From positions 1 through 25,053 of the IMG/VR virus record IMGVR_UViG_3300044617_000206: 25,053 nucleotides of DNA; one strand, written 5' to 3'. The notes under the pieces were generated by a model. That model made no database searches and had not been told where the DNA came from. It was given only the letters and a program-made list of their open reading frames with translations. Of the stretch, positions 14,235 to 22,458 are shown piece after piece. The first letter of the stretch is position 1, and the number at the start of each line of letters is the position of its first letter. The DNA comes from a virus. The translations under genes and the position numbers were made by a program.

Positions 14235-17200
14235 TGTTTGAAGACAAAGACCTGCAAACATTTTTAGAGACTGCTTCAACAATAAGAAATAAATCTCTAG
14301 TTACAGCAGAATGGAATATGAACATCCCAACCAATATAAAACATATTGGCAACTACAGATATAGACCAACAGATCCATCCTCTGTTTACTCATCACTTCC
14401 TACAAGTTTTGACATTAATGATGCTGGAAACTTTTATACGGGGGCAACGGATGCAGATGTTTTAGTTGATGGCACATTTGATAATGACGACATTCCAACA
14501 ACATTTTTAACAAAGAAAGAAAAATTAAAGTCTCTTTATTCTTTAGAAGCATGCTTTGAACAGTTTAGACCAAGATCTGGAATCAACAAGGCTGTTTTTT
14601 TTGAAAATGGAAAATTGCATCACCCAAATCTAGTTATGGCAGATAGACCAAGATACTACATGCCAGATAAAAATGATAAGTTTAAATATTGGACATCGTA
14701 CAGGGGTGAAGGAACATATAAGTATACTTATAATGACAACACATTTTCGTACGGATCATCTCAAATATTTACAGATAAAGATGGAAAACAAAAACTAGGT
14801 GCTGTTGAAACTTGGTCTGAATACGGAATTGCATCAAAGATAAGAGGTTCTCAAAACTCTATAGAAGATGCTTGCCCATTTGTTGTTTATAAAGAAAAGG
14901 TTCCAACAAACAGGGTTGTGATTAAGATGCAAACTCATACTGGAACAGAAAACCTTGGGCCATTCTCTTCCCCAACAGGTGCTTTTGCTGATCCATTCTT
15001 TGGAGAACTAAACCAAAAAACTCCAGCACGATGGAAGATACAATTTTTAAAAGATGGAAACTGGGAAGACGTTATCAAATTTAATCCAGCAATAAGAAGA
15101 TCAGACGGCTCTCCAGTTATTAAAAGTGATGGATATGTTGAAATTGCATACGGACTAGTTGTTCCAGATGAGTGGGTATCAAATTTTGTATTTGCTGAAA
15201 TATATACAAGCATATCTCTTTTGCCCGAGGAATCAGTGCTTGGCTATGCATATTTAATTAAAGAAAATGAAAACGACATAGGAAAATTTCATATTTGGAA
15301 TGGTAGTGACTATACTGTTATAACACCAATGTATGGTTGGTACGTACAAGATGAAACAGTAAACAGATTAACAAACTTTGTTACTGATGCAACATCTCCT
15401 AATGTATTTATAAAATCTATAGATGGCAAAGCGCAGTACAGAGAGTTTGAGTATATTTCTGGAATAAGAGTTGTTGTCGATACAATGAATGTAAAAGATT
15501 CTACGTTTGATCTTATAGAAATATCACCAAGACTAGTTGCAAATCTTTCTGACAAAACCTTAGACTACTCAATAAATAAGAGCGCATCTGATCTAGGACT
15601 TAGCGGTTTGCCAGTTGGACAGTTGATTGCATCAAATGGTGCTATAAATATATTTGACTATGACCAAGCATTTAACGAAAATAACCCATCAAGCATAATA
15701 GCAAAGTACATAAATAGACATGTTCAGTTTAAGTTTTACGAAGTTATTGTTGATGTAGACGGATGGGACTACTACGTTCCAATAAAGACACTATATTCAG
15801 ATTCATTTCCTAAGCAGGATCTGATGGGCAAAACAGTGTCTCTTTCTTTAAGAGATATGTATTGGTACTTAGAATCAATAACTGCCCCACAAATATTAAT
15901 GACAGAGGTTTCTGTTAGTTCGGCAGTATCTCTTTTGCTAGATCATGTAGGTTTTTCCAACTACACATTTAAAAGAGTTGCAAATGAAAAGGAAATAATA
16001 ATTCCATACTTCTTTGTTGGACCAGATAAAAGTGTTGCGGAAGTTTTGCAAGACTTGGCAGTATCAACACAGACAGCGATGTTCTTTGATGAATATAACA
16101 ATTTTGTTATGATGAGCAAAGATTACATAATGCCAACTGTAGAACAAAGACCAACTACATTTGAATTAAAAGGAACGAACGATTTATTTTTAGATAGAGA
16201 AGTTAAAAACAAAACACTTGATAAAGCAAAAATTGCAAACATTATTTCTGTTTCAGTACAGCCAAATAACGTATACAACGACGGAGTAATAAACTACACA
16301 ACAAGACACATACAAAGGTCTATAGGATCTTTAAGACAGGCAAGTCTATTAGATGAAGAAAGATACTACACATACAAACCTGTTCTTTTATGGGAAGTTT
16401 CTGGAACAGAAAATACAAAATCTGTTAATGGTGAAGTAGGTACACAGTCTTCATATGTTTTAAGCGCAATACCCCTAAACTCTAATCTATCGGCAGATGT
16501 TCCAGTTGTAAAAAATAACACTGTAATCAACAACACATTTAGTCTTGGTGAGGCAGCATACTGGATTACCAGATACAATGGATATTTTTACTCACAAGGC
16601 GAAGTTATTAAGTATGATGCTGTTCAGTATAACGTCACTGGGTTTGGAAATGTATGGATAACTTCTACAGAAGATTATCAAAATTATTTCTCCAAACTAC
16701 CATTTAATGGAAAGATATATCCAACTGGCCTTGTAAGAATTTATTCTGAGCCAAAATACTTTGAGCAATCTGGAGTTGTAAAATTGCAAAACGGTCCAGT
16801 TGTAAAGCATGGTCGTGGACAGTTTGGAACAACAGTAGTGGCGCACTCTGCTGGTATATCTGATTACTGGAAATCAGATGACAACATAAAAGGCTGCTAC
16901 ATGTCTTCAGAGCACCTTTTTGAAAAAACAGAGGTCCCATCTGCAACAACAGTTGCTTCTGCTGGAAAACTAACAGATACTTCAGTATCTTCAGATGCTT
17001 TGGCAAGAACATCGTCTAGAACTGGAATTATTAAAAACTTTATGTCAACAGCCATTGTTGGTGAAATAACAACAAGCACACAGCAACTTCCTGGATCAGT
17101 TCAAGCATCTGCCCTTTCTTTGACTGGGCCAAACTTTACTACAAAAGAAAAGCCAAGAAACTTTATTTCCTATGTTCATAAATCATTGCAAGGTAAAAAG

Positions 17201-18625
17201 TATAAACACTTTGGAACAAGAATGAGAATTGTTGGCAAGATAGAGAGCAGTGCAGATCGTGGACAAACATCAAATGGTTCGTCGACTTACTATGTTGTTA
17301 ATGGATCTACTCCAGATAAAAATATTAATATTGCTGGTGGCTCTGGTGGACTGGCAGTAATGTTAAATCCAACAACAAACGTTGGATACTACTTTGAAAT
17401 AGCAGCGCTTGGTTTAGGAAATCTTTCAGAAACAGATAGGCAGAGCGTTAGCAATGTTTTCTTTTATAAGGTAAAGTCTGATAATGGCAAGGCAATACCA
17501 GTCGGACTATGGGATGGTTTAGCGCAGATTACTGTTGACGATGGAAGATTTACTGGGCAGTCCAGAATGTTTGCTGAGGAAAATCCAACGGTATATGACT
17601 TAGCAGTAGAATATGAAGACATAGGAAAGACAAGAAGATTCTATTTGTACATGAATGGAAGACTAATAAAGACAGTAGATGATAATGATCCACTTCCAAT
17701 ATACTCAGATATGGCATTATTTACAAGAGGATCTTCAAGAGCAATGTTTGAAAATGTTTATGCTTTATGCAACAACTATTCTCAGAACACATCTTTTTCT
17801 TTAGGGGTACCAGTTAACTCAGTCTTTGGAGATAACGAGGTTGATGCAAATGAGTCATTTAGAAAGTATGCAATAAGTGGACTGATTCAAAATACATACC
17901 TTTCGGGCATTGGGTCTTCAGAGCCACCAAAGTATGATATATATTTTGAAGAGTTTGGAAGCATCATGAGAGAGGCAGCAGTGTTTAATTTTAAATATGA
18001 TAAAGCCTATCCTGCTTTGACTGCAAAGATTTCTCCAACATTTAATAAGATAAAGGGATATGTGGTTTCTGGTTTTAGAGCAGGATCGTATGGTGCAGAG
18101 TTTATGATTTTTAATGCAACAGATACAGCGCTTAGCCTAGATGAAACAAGTGGAAACTATTTAAGAGTTCAGGGAATTACGTTTACTCAGCAGTCAGACA
18201 ATAACTTAACAGTTGATGAATACTTTAATAAAAACAGTCTTGAGTCAAACCCACAGTTTGTTGCTGATAAACTAATTTCAAACCCATATAAGTTTAAACA
18301 AGACTATCAAGATATTAAACTAAGCAGAATGACGTATGGCAAAAAAGATTTTTCTTTAGATACACCATATATTCAGTCACAAGATGAGGCATCAAGCCTA
18401 ATGAAGTGGATGGTTGAAAAAACAACAAAGCCAAGAAAGTCTGTTGGTGTTCAGATATTCTCCATACCAACTATACAACTTGGAGATATTGTTAGTTTAG
18501 ACTATAAAGAAAATGGTGTTAGCATGGCCTCAAATTCAAGTAATAGGTTTGTTGTCTACAACATAGAGTTTGCAAGAAATTCTGATGGGCCAGATATGAA
18601 ACTATTTTTAAGTGAGGTTTTATAA
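14234..18625 (+). CDS. Tail hub / large minor tail protein with lectin-like insert
   Basis: The 1463-residue protein is the probable tail-tip hub. Near residue 107 it has EACFEQFRPRSGINKAVFF, and the region about 370-635 (RNFVTDATSP-like loop, NRHVQFKFYEVIVDVDGW, VAEVLQDLAVSTQTAMFFDE, FVMMSKDYIMP) resembles the hub proteins of actinophages and ReqiPepy6 gp37-like proteins. The C-terminal hundred residues (SLMKWMVEKTTKPR; VGVQIFSIPTIQLGDIVSLDY; ending in FLSEVL) return to the hub pattern, which encloses an inserted part. Residues about 975-1178 (HFGTRMRIVGKIES; GGLAVMLNPTTNVGYYFEIA; RRFYLYMNGRLIKTVDD; SRAMFENVYAL) have the strand order of a concanavalin or LamG-type jelly roll, which often binds sugars. 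It starts in a TAATG overlap. It follows the distal-tail-like gene and precedes smaller receptor-binding candidates, consistent with a baseplate role. Confidence 0.7.
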   Translation: MFEDKDLQTFLETASTIRNKSLVTAEWNMNIPTNIKHIGNYRYRPTDPSSVYSSLPTSFDINDAGNFYTGATDADVLVDGTFDNDDIPTTFLTKKEKLKSLYSLEACFEQFRPRSGINKAVFFENGKLHHPNLVMADRPRYYMPDKNDKFKYWTSYRGEGTYKYTYNDNTFSYGSSQIFTDKDGKQKLGAVETWSEYGIASKIRGSQNSIEDACPFVVYKEKVPTNRVVIKMQTHTGTENLGPFSSPTGAFADPFFGELNQKTPARWKIQFLKDGNWEDVIKFNPAIRRSDGSPVIKSDGYVEIAYGLVVPDEWVSNFVFAEIYTSISLLPEESVLGYAYLIKENENDIGKFHIWNGSDYTVITPMYGWYVQDETVNRLTNFVTDATSPNVFIKSIDGKAQYREFEYISGIRVVVDTMNVKDSTFDLIEISPRLVANLSDKTLDYSINKSASDLGLSGLPVGQLIASNGAINIFDYDQAFNENNPSSIIAKYINRHVQFKFYEVIVDVDGWDYYVPIKTLYSDSFPKQDLMGKTVSLSLRDMYWYLESITAPQILMTEVSVSSAVSLLLDHVGFSNYTFKRVANEKEIIIPYFFVGPDKSVAEVLQDLAVSTQTAMFFDEYNNFVMMSKDYIMPTVEQRPTTFELKGTNDLFLDREVKNKTLDKAKIANIISVSVQPNNVYNDGVINYTTRHIQRSIGSLRQASLLDEERYYTYKPVLLWEVSGTENTKSVNGEVGTQSSYVLSAIPLNSNLSADVPVVKNNTVINNTFSLGEAAYWITRYNGYFYSQGEVIKYDAVQYNVTGFGNVWITSTEDYQNYFSKLPFNGKIYPTGLVRIYSEPKYFEQSGVVKLQNGPVVKHGRGQFGTTVVAHSAGISDYWKSDDNIKGCYMSSEHLFEKTEVPSATTVASAGKLTDTSVSSDALARTSSRTGIIKNFMSTAIVGEITTSTQQLPGSVQASALSLTGPNFTTKEKPRNFISYVHKSLQGKKYKHFGTRMRIVGKIESSADRGQTSNGSSTYYVVNGSTPDKNINIAGGSGGLAVMLNPTTNVGYYFEIAALGLGNLSETDRQSVSNVFFYKVKSDNGKAIPVGLWDGLAQITVDDGRFTGQSRMFAEENPTVYDLAVEYEDIGKTRRFYLYMNGRLIKTVDDNDPLPIYSDMALFTRGSSRAMFENVYALCNNYSQNTSFSLGVPVNSVFGDNEVDANESFRKYAISGLIQNTYLSGIGSSEPPKYDIYFEEFGSIMREAAVFNFKYDKAYPALTAKISPTFNKIKGYVVSGFRAGSYGAEFMIFNATDTALSLDETSGNYLRVQGITFTQQSDNNLTVDEYFNKNSLESNPQFVADKLISNPYKFKQDYQDIKLSRMTYGKKDFSLDTPYIQSQDEASSLMKWMVEKTTKPRKSVGVQIFSIPTIQLGDIVSLDYKENGVSMASNSSNRFVVYNIEFARNSDGPDMKLFLSEVL

Positions 18626-19194
18626 TGATTAATCAAATTGATGGCGGTGGATCCGTAGAGGCAACAGCATCGCTTCCCAAAGCCCTGGTGTCAACTACTA
18701 ATGACTCAGTAAAAATTGCAACGCCAGATTTAATTCTTTTTAATGATGACACTATGTCTATTGAAATAATGACAGACCTTATCTTTGAAGATATAGGTGG
18801 GTATGAACTTGCAACCATATCTAGGCATGATTTGATAAATGGTCAAAAGGTTATTTATGCCCCAATTAAAAACCTAACAGACCTTTATTTACAGTACAAT
18901 CCAAACAATGTTTTAAGGTTACAGTCTTCTGACTCTTACTTTAAGTCTTTATCGCTTTCTATATTTGACCACCTTCCAATCTGCGGTACTGGGTATGATC
19001 TAGTTGAGAAGGCTGGAGAGCCAGATCGAACAAAGTGGACCAAAGTCCCCAACTGTAAATCTGTATATATCGACCCATTAACAGGAGACCTGATTATTAA
19101 TCTAGTTAATGTTAAAGAAAACGAACAGGTAGAGATTCAGATTTTGTCTAGTGGAGAAGTTTTTGATGATACAATATATGATGGGAGCAATTAA
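18625..19194 (+). CDS. Minor tail protein of unknown function
   Basis: The 189-residue product begins MINQIDGGGSVEATASLPKA in a TAATG overlap and ends in another. It is beta-rich and acidic, with a central NGQKVIYAPIKNLTDLYLQY, a pair of cysteines (ICGTGYDLV and KVPNCKSVY) and a C-terminal DPLTGDLIINLVNVKENEQVEIQI that looks like paired strands. I recognise no named family. Position between the hub and the MITN-type tip protein and the coupled reading frames make it a baseplate or tip component. It has no membrane segment or enzyme motif. Confidence 0.5.
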   Translation: MINQIDGGGSVEATASLPKALVSTTNDSVKIATPDLILFNDDTMSIEIMTDLIFEDIGGYELATISRHDLINGQKVIYAPIKNLTDLYLQYNPNNVLRLQSSDSYFKSLSLSIFDHLPICGTGYDLVEKAGEPDRTKWTKVPNCKSVYIDPLTGDLIINLVNVKENEQVEIQILSSGEVFDDTIYDGSN

Positions 19195-20345
19195 TGATAA
19201 CTAATATAGGTAAAAATCTTTTAGCCAAGTATCTTGTAGGACAGACTCAATCATATGCGTCTCACATTGCTGTGGGCTGTGGGCCCACCCCAGTGGCTTC
19301 AGATGGGGCATTTCAGGACTACTCACAAAAGAAGTCTTTGGACTTTGAGATGTTTCGTGTTCCAATTATATCTAGGGGTTTCGTAAATGAAAACGGTATA
19401 GACAAAGTAGTCCTAACAGCAGAACTACCAACAGAAGAAAGATACGAGATCACAGAGGTAGGAATCTTTTCTGCTGCATCAAACCCAGTCGCTGGATCTT
19501 TTGATAGTAGAAACATATTTTCATTTGCAGAAACAGATAACTGGCTATATCAGCCATTTGGATCTGCTGCAATAGATATACCAGTCAGGTATGGTCCTCT
19601 TGATGGAGAATCTGAAAACGGTATAATAAATCAAACAGTTAATGTTTTTGCAACAAACGCAGATAACAAAATTTTTACACAGTCAGATAGAGTAGCAAGA
19701 CACGAAAGGTGTAGGTTTTTAAATAACATAATTGCTATTGTTGGAAATGATTCTACTTTAACAACAAACTCTTTAGGAAAGATTCAGATTGGAACAGGCT
19801 CTAAATATATTAGACTTAATGAAACAACCGTAGATCTTACTAAGAACAGTCCTTTGGACGAACTAAGGCTTGCATTTTCTGTTGTTAACAAGGTTGCAAA
19901 CTCAAACACAATACCAGACAATGTTAAAATATTGTTAGAATTTTCTCATGCAGGATTAAACGCAACTCAGGAATATGCTAGGTTTGAAGTAAATATTGAT
20001 GACGAAGGATACCTTGCTGGTACAGCAACAGAAAAAGAAAACTTTGCAACCAATAGGTATATTGTGGCTACAAAAGCACTTAAAGATTTAAACAAGACAG
20101 ATAACTTTGACTGGAGAGAAACAGCCTCTGTAAAAATTTACTCATGTGTTACTGAGGCTGGATCCCCATCAGACCTATTCTATGTTTGCCTAGATGGTTT
20201 AAGACTTGAAAATATTACATCAACAAACTCACTGTACGGTCTTACTGGTTACTCTGTAATTAAGAGCATAGCGTCAAAGCCTATTGTAAAATCAGCAAAT
20301 ACAACAAATTATATTGAGTTTAGATTTGCTTTGGATGTTGTATAA
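19194..20345 (+). CDS. Minor tail protein, putative tip/receptor-binding protein
   Basis: The 383-residue protein opens with MITNIGKNLLAKYLVGQ and ASHIAVGCGPTP, an N-terminal signature I know from minor tail proteins of actinophages and related phages, where it attaches the protein to the tail tip. The first 150 residues continue with LTAELPTEERYEITEVGIFS, typical of that attachment domain. The second half (about 190-383; ELRLAFSVVNKV; ARFEVNIDDEGYLAG; SVKIYSCVTEAG; DLFYVCLDGLRLENI) looks like a beta-sandwich with jelly-roll strand spacing, a plausible carbohydrate-binding domain. It is coupled to both neighbours by TAATG overlaps. Binding specificity cannot be read from sequence. Confidence 0.6.
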   Translation: MITNIGKNLLAKYLVGQTQSYASHIAVGCGPTPVASDGAFQDYSQKKSLDFEMFRVPIISRGFVNENGIDKVVLTAELPTEERYEITEVGIFSAASNPVAGSFDSRNIFSFAETDNWLYQPFGSAAIDIPVRYGPLDGESENGIINQTVNVFATNADNKIFTQSDRVARHERCRFLNNIIAIVGNDSTLTTNSLGKIQIGTGSKYIRLNETTVDLTKNSPLDELRLAFSVVNKVANSNTIPDNVKILLEFSHAGLNATQEYARFEVNIDDEGYLAGTATEKENFATNRYIVATKALKDLNKTDNFDWRETASVKIYSCVTEAGSPSDLFYVCLDGLRLENITSTNSLYGLTGYSVIKSIASKPIVKSANTTNYIEFRFALDVV

Positions 20346-20776
20346 TGGCTGACAAGGGAATCAAAAATGTTATTATTAAAAAAGATTTGCTTGGCAAAGT
20401 AACCTCTTCAAATTCTAGGGTCGTTAGATTTAGGATCGTTGCTGAAGATAAAAATAGAAAGTCTGCATACTCACAAATATTTATTACTGGATCAGATGTA
20501 GTTGTTGGGGGTCCAGGAGATATCAATATTATTGGAAATAGTATATTTGTAAATTGGGGTGGAAATGCAGAAATCAGGCCAGCAATAATGTATGACGTAT
20601 TTGTGGGCTTTGATGGAGAGACTCCAAAATTTATAGCATCAACTGGAGGATCAAGTTATTCTTTTTTAAAAAATGGAACACAGTCTGTTAGAGTGATCGT
20701 TCAGCATTCATCTACAGGGGCAAAACTTGTAGAAGGTTTGTATCAGTATGATTCTGGAATCGTAAGTCTGGTATAA
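20345..20776 (+). CDS. Minor tail protein, small beta-sandwich
   Basis: The 143-residue product contains SRVVRFRIVAEDKNRKSAYSQ, a segment often found in actinophage minor tail proteins, followed by about six predicted strands (SIFVNWGGNAEIRPAIMYDVF; FIASTGGSSYSFL; SVRVIVQHSSTGAK) with the feel of a fibronectin-III-like sandwich. It starts in a TAATG overlap with the previous gene, so is probably translated by coupling. Its stop codon (20774-20776) lies inside the candidate promoter of the next gene. It probably forms part of the tail tip, but no specific function can be assigned. Confidence 0.5.
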   Translation: MADKGIKNVIIKKDLLGKVTSSNSRVVRFRIVAEDKNRKSAYSQIFITGSDVVVGGPGDINIIGNSIFVNWGGNAEIRPAIMYDVFVGFDGETPKFIASTGGSSYSFLKNGTQSVRVIVQHSSTGAKLVEGLYQYDSGIVSLV

Positions 20777-20783
20777 TTATATT
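20769..20783 (+). promoter_or_regulatory. Candidate extended -10 promoter giving a leaderless mRNA
   Basis: TGG-TATAAT (20769-20777) with six bases to the ATG at 20784 puts the expected transcription start on the A of ATG. No Shine-Dalgarno sequence precedes that ATG. The block TGGTATA-M-TTATAT-W-ATG with the following GCAA matches the one at 3353-3374 in 20 of 22 bases. It overlaps the stop of the upstream gene. Confidence 0.6.
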
Positions 20784-21227
20784 ATGGCAATTCTACCTGT
20801 ACCAGAGCGAGGACAACCTTTAGACGTAACATATATCTATCAGATTGTTAAGGCTATTAATGATCTTTCTACGCAAGTTTCTCCATCAACTTATAAGTAC
20901 GTAACTGTAGACACACCAAATGCTGGAAAGCAAAGCGTTAAGGCATCTGAGGCAAGAGTTATTGGAGGCTATGTTCAGGTAACAACAAGCACAACACAAA
21001 CTGCTGGGTCTTCACAGCCTTTTTCATATGACTTTCCAAGCGAGTTTAAGTTTGCTCCAGTAGTAACTGCAACACCCGTAAACGTTGGAAATACAGATGC
21101 TGGTAAAGATGTGACAGTTACATTAAAAAGTGTTTCAACTTCAAAGGTTGAAGGCACAGTTAAGTTTAATGCTGGAGGAGACACAAGTATTGGTATTAAT
21201 CTAGTAATTATCGGAATACCAAATTAA
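20784..21227 (+). CDS. Tail-tip fibre with H-type-lectin-like C-terminal domain
   Basis: The 147-residue protein has a short N-terminal region with a helix suited to trimerisation (YIYQIVKAINDLSTQ), then a beta-rich domain (SYDFPSEFKFAPVVTATPVNV; DVTVTLKSVSTSKVEGTVKF; SIGINLVIIGIPN). The order of strands and the 'F-x-x-P-V-V-x-A-T-P' element recall H-type-lectin-like domains at the end of tail fibres of many phages. It is the last structural gene of the tail module and the likeliest host-recognition tip together with the MITN-type protein. It appears to have its own leaderless promoter and no Shine-Dalgarno sequence, unlike the coupled genes before it. The receptor cannot be predicted. Confidence 0.55.
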   Translation: MAILPVPERGQPLDVTYIYQIVKAINDLSTQVSPSTYKYVTVDTPNAGKQSVKASEARVIGGYVQVTTSTTQTAGSSQPFSYDFPSEFKFAPVVTATPVNVGNTDAGKDVTVTLKSVSTSKVEGTVKFNAGGDTSIGINLVIIGIPN

Positions 21228-21418
21228 TGATTAAATGTACAAAATGCAATGGAAGAATGTTTATAGATAGGCAGTATACAGAAATAAACAACCTAGAACT
21301 ATACTGCATTCTTTGCGGAAAGAGAAAGTTTTTTCATCCACCTAGCAATTCTCAGGAGGGTCAATGGTTACTAAAAAGGGAACAATTGAGAGCGAAAAAT
21401 ACAATGAGTCACCTGTAA
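21227..21418 (+). CDS. Small zinc-ribbon protein
   Basis: This 63-residue protein has four cysteines in two CxxC pairs (C4-T-K-C7 and C27-I-L-C30, followed by G-K-R-K), the pattern of a zinc ribbon. It is basic after the second pair. It starts in a TAATG overlap with the tail-tip gene and its last 55 bases overlap the next gene, which has its own strong ribosome-binding site. Small zinc ribbons of this kind in phages often act in transcription or as DNA-binding partners, but none is specific enough to name. Its place at the junction between structural and replication genes and next to a helix-turn-helix protein makes a regulatory role plausible. Confidence 0.65.
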   Translation: MIKCTKCNGRMFIDRQYTEINNLELYCILCGKRKFFHPPSNSQEGQWLLKREQLRAKNTMSHL

Positions 21419-21906
21419 TACCAGGAAACAAAAAAGTTTGGTTTCTTAACGGGGACTTAGTTAGAATTCATCATTACAACCACTCTAACGGAATCATGTC
21501 TGTTTACAACATAAACAAAGATCAGATTGAAAGTTGTTTGATTAGTGATTTTAAAAATAAAAGAGAACGAGCATACACTGTCGGCCAGACTGCTGATTTA
21601 GTTAATAGGCATAAAAAATATATGCCATCATTAATGAAAAGAGGAGTCATTCCTTTTCCAACTGGATCTCAAAAAGGTGGAGCAAGAGGTTTTCAGGTAA
21701 GATCATATTACTCAGAATCACAGGTAAGGGAGATTCGTGATATACTTGCTACACACCATATTGGTAGACCAAGAAAAGATAAGTTAGTTACAAATGATAT
21801 TACGCCCAGCAAGCAAGAGTTGACACGAAGAATGGGCGATGGTATACTTACTTATAGAAGAACTGAAGATGGACGATTTGTTCCAATTTGGAATGAGTCT
21901 ATTTAG
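21364..21906 (+). CDS. MerR/excisionase-like helix-turn-helix protein
   Basis: The 180-residue protein carries, at about residues 70-100, AYTVGQTADLVNRHKKYMPSL followed by MKRGVIPFPTG, the layout of MerR- or excisionase-type winged helix-turn-helix domains (Tyr-Thr-Val-Gly-x-x-Ala-x-Leu, then a wing with Gly-Pro). A second basic helix (YYSESQVREIRDILATHHIGRPRKDK) follows. The N-terminal 60 residues are an extra domain (KVWFLNGDLVRIHHYNHSN) I do not recognise. CAGGAGG at 21353-21359 supports the start at 21364 although this lies inside the upstream gene. It probably binds DNA and regulates phage genes; the target is unknown. No integrase is present to suggest an excision role. Confidence 0.6.
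   Translation: MVTKKGTIESEKYNESPVIPGNKKVWFLNGDLVRIHHYNHSNGIMSVYNINKDQIESCLISDFKNKRERAYTVGQTADLVNRHKKYMPSLMKRGVIPFPTGSQKGGARGFQVRSYYSESQVREIRDILATHHIGRPRKDKLVTNDITPSKQELTRRMGDGILTYRRTEDGRFVPIWNESI
21840..21848 (+). promoter_or_regulatory. Possible extended -10 element inside the HTH gene
   Basis: TGG-TATACT followed by TA matches eleven bases of the element at 3353. It would start transcription near 21855 and lead into the small gene at 21920, ahead of the replication genes. It lies within coding sequence and has no -35 box, so chance is possible. Confidence 0.25.
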
Positions 21907-21919
21907 CGAAGGGTATAAA

Positions 21920-22150
21920 ATGTCAGACAGCAATTATGTAGTAACAAATGAACCAACAAAGGTATCTGTAACACTTGGATACACATTAAATCTAGGAAAT
22001 TTCCAATCACTAAGACTTGATCTTGGCGTTGTTGATAGTTCACGCAATGGTGAGACAGTCGATCAATCTTTTGAGCGTGTTTACAAGTTTGTTGAAGACA
22101 AACTAACTGCAAAGATTTTAGAAGCCCAATCGGAGGCTGCTGAAGGATAA
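21920..22150 (+). CDS. Small conserved-looking phage protein, function unknown
   Basis: The 76-residue product begins MSDSNYVVTNEPTKVSVTLGY. I chose the ATG at 21920 over 21839 because GAAGGG (21908-21913) precedes it at good distance and the longer form would overlap the HTH gene in a different frame. The protein has an N-terminal strand pair (KVSVTLGYTLNLGNFQSLRLDLGV) and a C-terminal helix (SFERVYKFVEDKLTAKILEA). I recall similar small proteins near phage replication genes, without a known function. It is coupled to the next gene by a TAATG overlap. Confidence 0.6.
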   Translation: MSDSNYVVTNEPTKVSVTLGYTLNLGNFQSLRLDLGVVDSSRNGETVDQSFERVYKFVEDKLTAKILEAQSEAAEG

Positions 22151-22458
22151 TGGCAGAACGCAAAGACCGTATGGCTTTGCTTTCAAGATACAGCAAGTAT
22201 CATACCGCAAGGTACGAATCAAAGCCATCCCTAAACCTAAATGTAGAACAGTGGGCTTCAGATGCCCTTGTTGAGTCATACACATTGCCAGGATGCTACG
22301 ATATACTTGAGTATTACTTTTCAGTTGCAGAGAACCCGTCATGGAACTACTTTGCATACAACGCAGAAAAAATATTGCAGGCAAAAAGGGATAAAGTTAA
22401 AGACGATGAAGAGAGAACAGAGCGAAGACGAATGGCTAAGGAGTGGTTAAGTGAATAA
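22150..22458 (+). CDS. Small helical protein upstream of the helicase, possible helicase partner
   Basis: The 102-residue protein is mostly helical and highly charged at the C-terminus (KRDKVKDDEERTERRRMAKEW). A central segment (QWASDALVESYTLPGCYDILEYYF, then NPSWNYFAYNAEKIL) contains conserved-looking Trp and Tyr residues. It overlaps the start of the DnaB-like helicase gene by eight bases and is translated in coupled fashion with its neighbours. Helicase loaders or accessory proteins often sit at this place, so a helicase-associated role is a reasonable guess, but I see no AAA+ motif and cannot name a family. Confidence 0.55.
   Translation: MAERKDRMALLSRYSKYHTARYESKPSLNLNVEQWASDALVESYTLPGCYDILEYYFSVAENPSWNYFAYNAEKILQAKRDKVKDDEERTERRRMAKEWLSE

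Noticed and set aside
14230-14235. TATAAT at stop-start junctions (14230, 18621, 20341)
   Set aside because: These boxes overlap the ATG of the gene they precede, so transcription would begin inside the coding region; they arise from codons ending in TA followed by TAATG.
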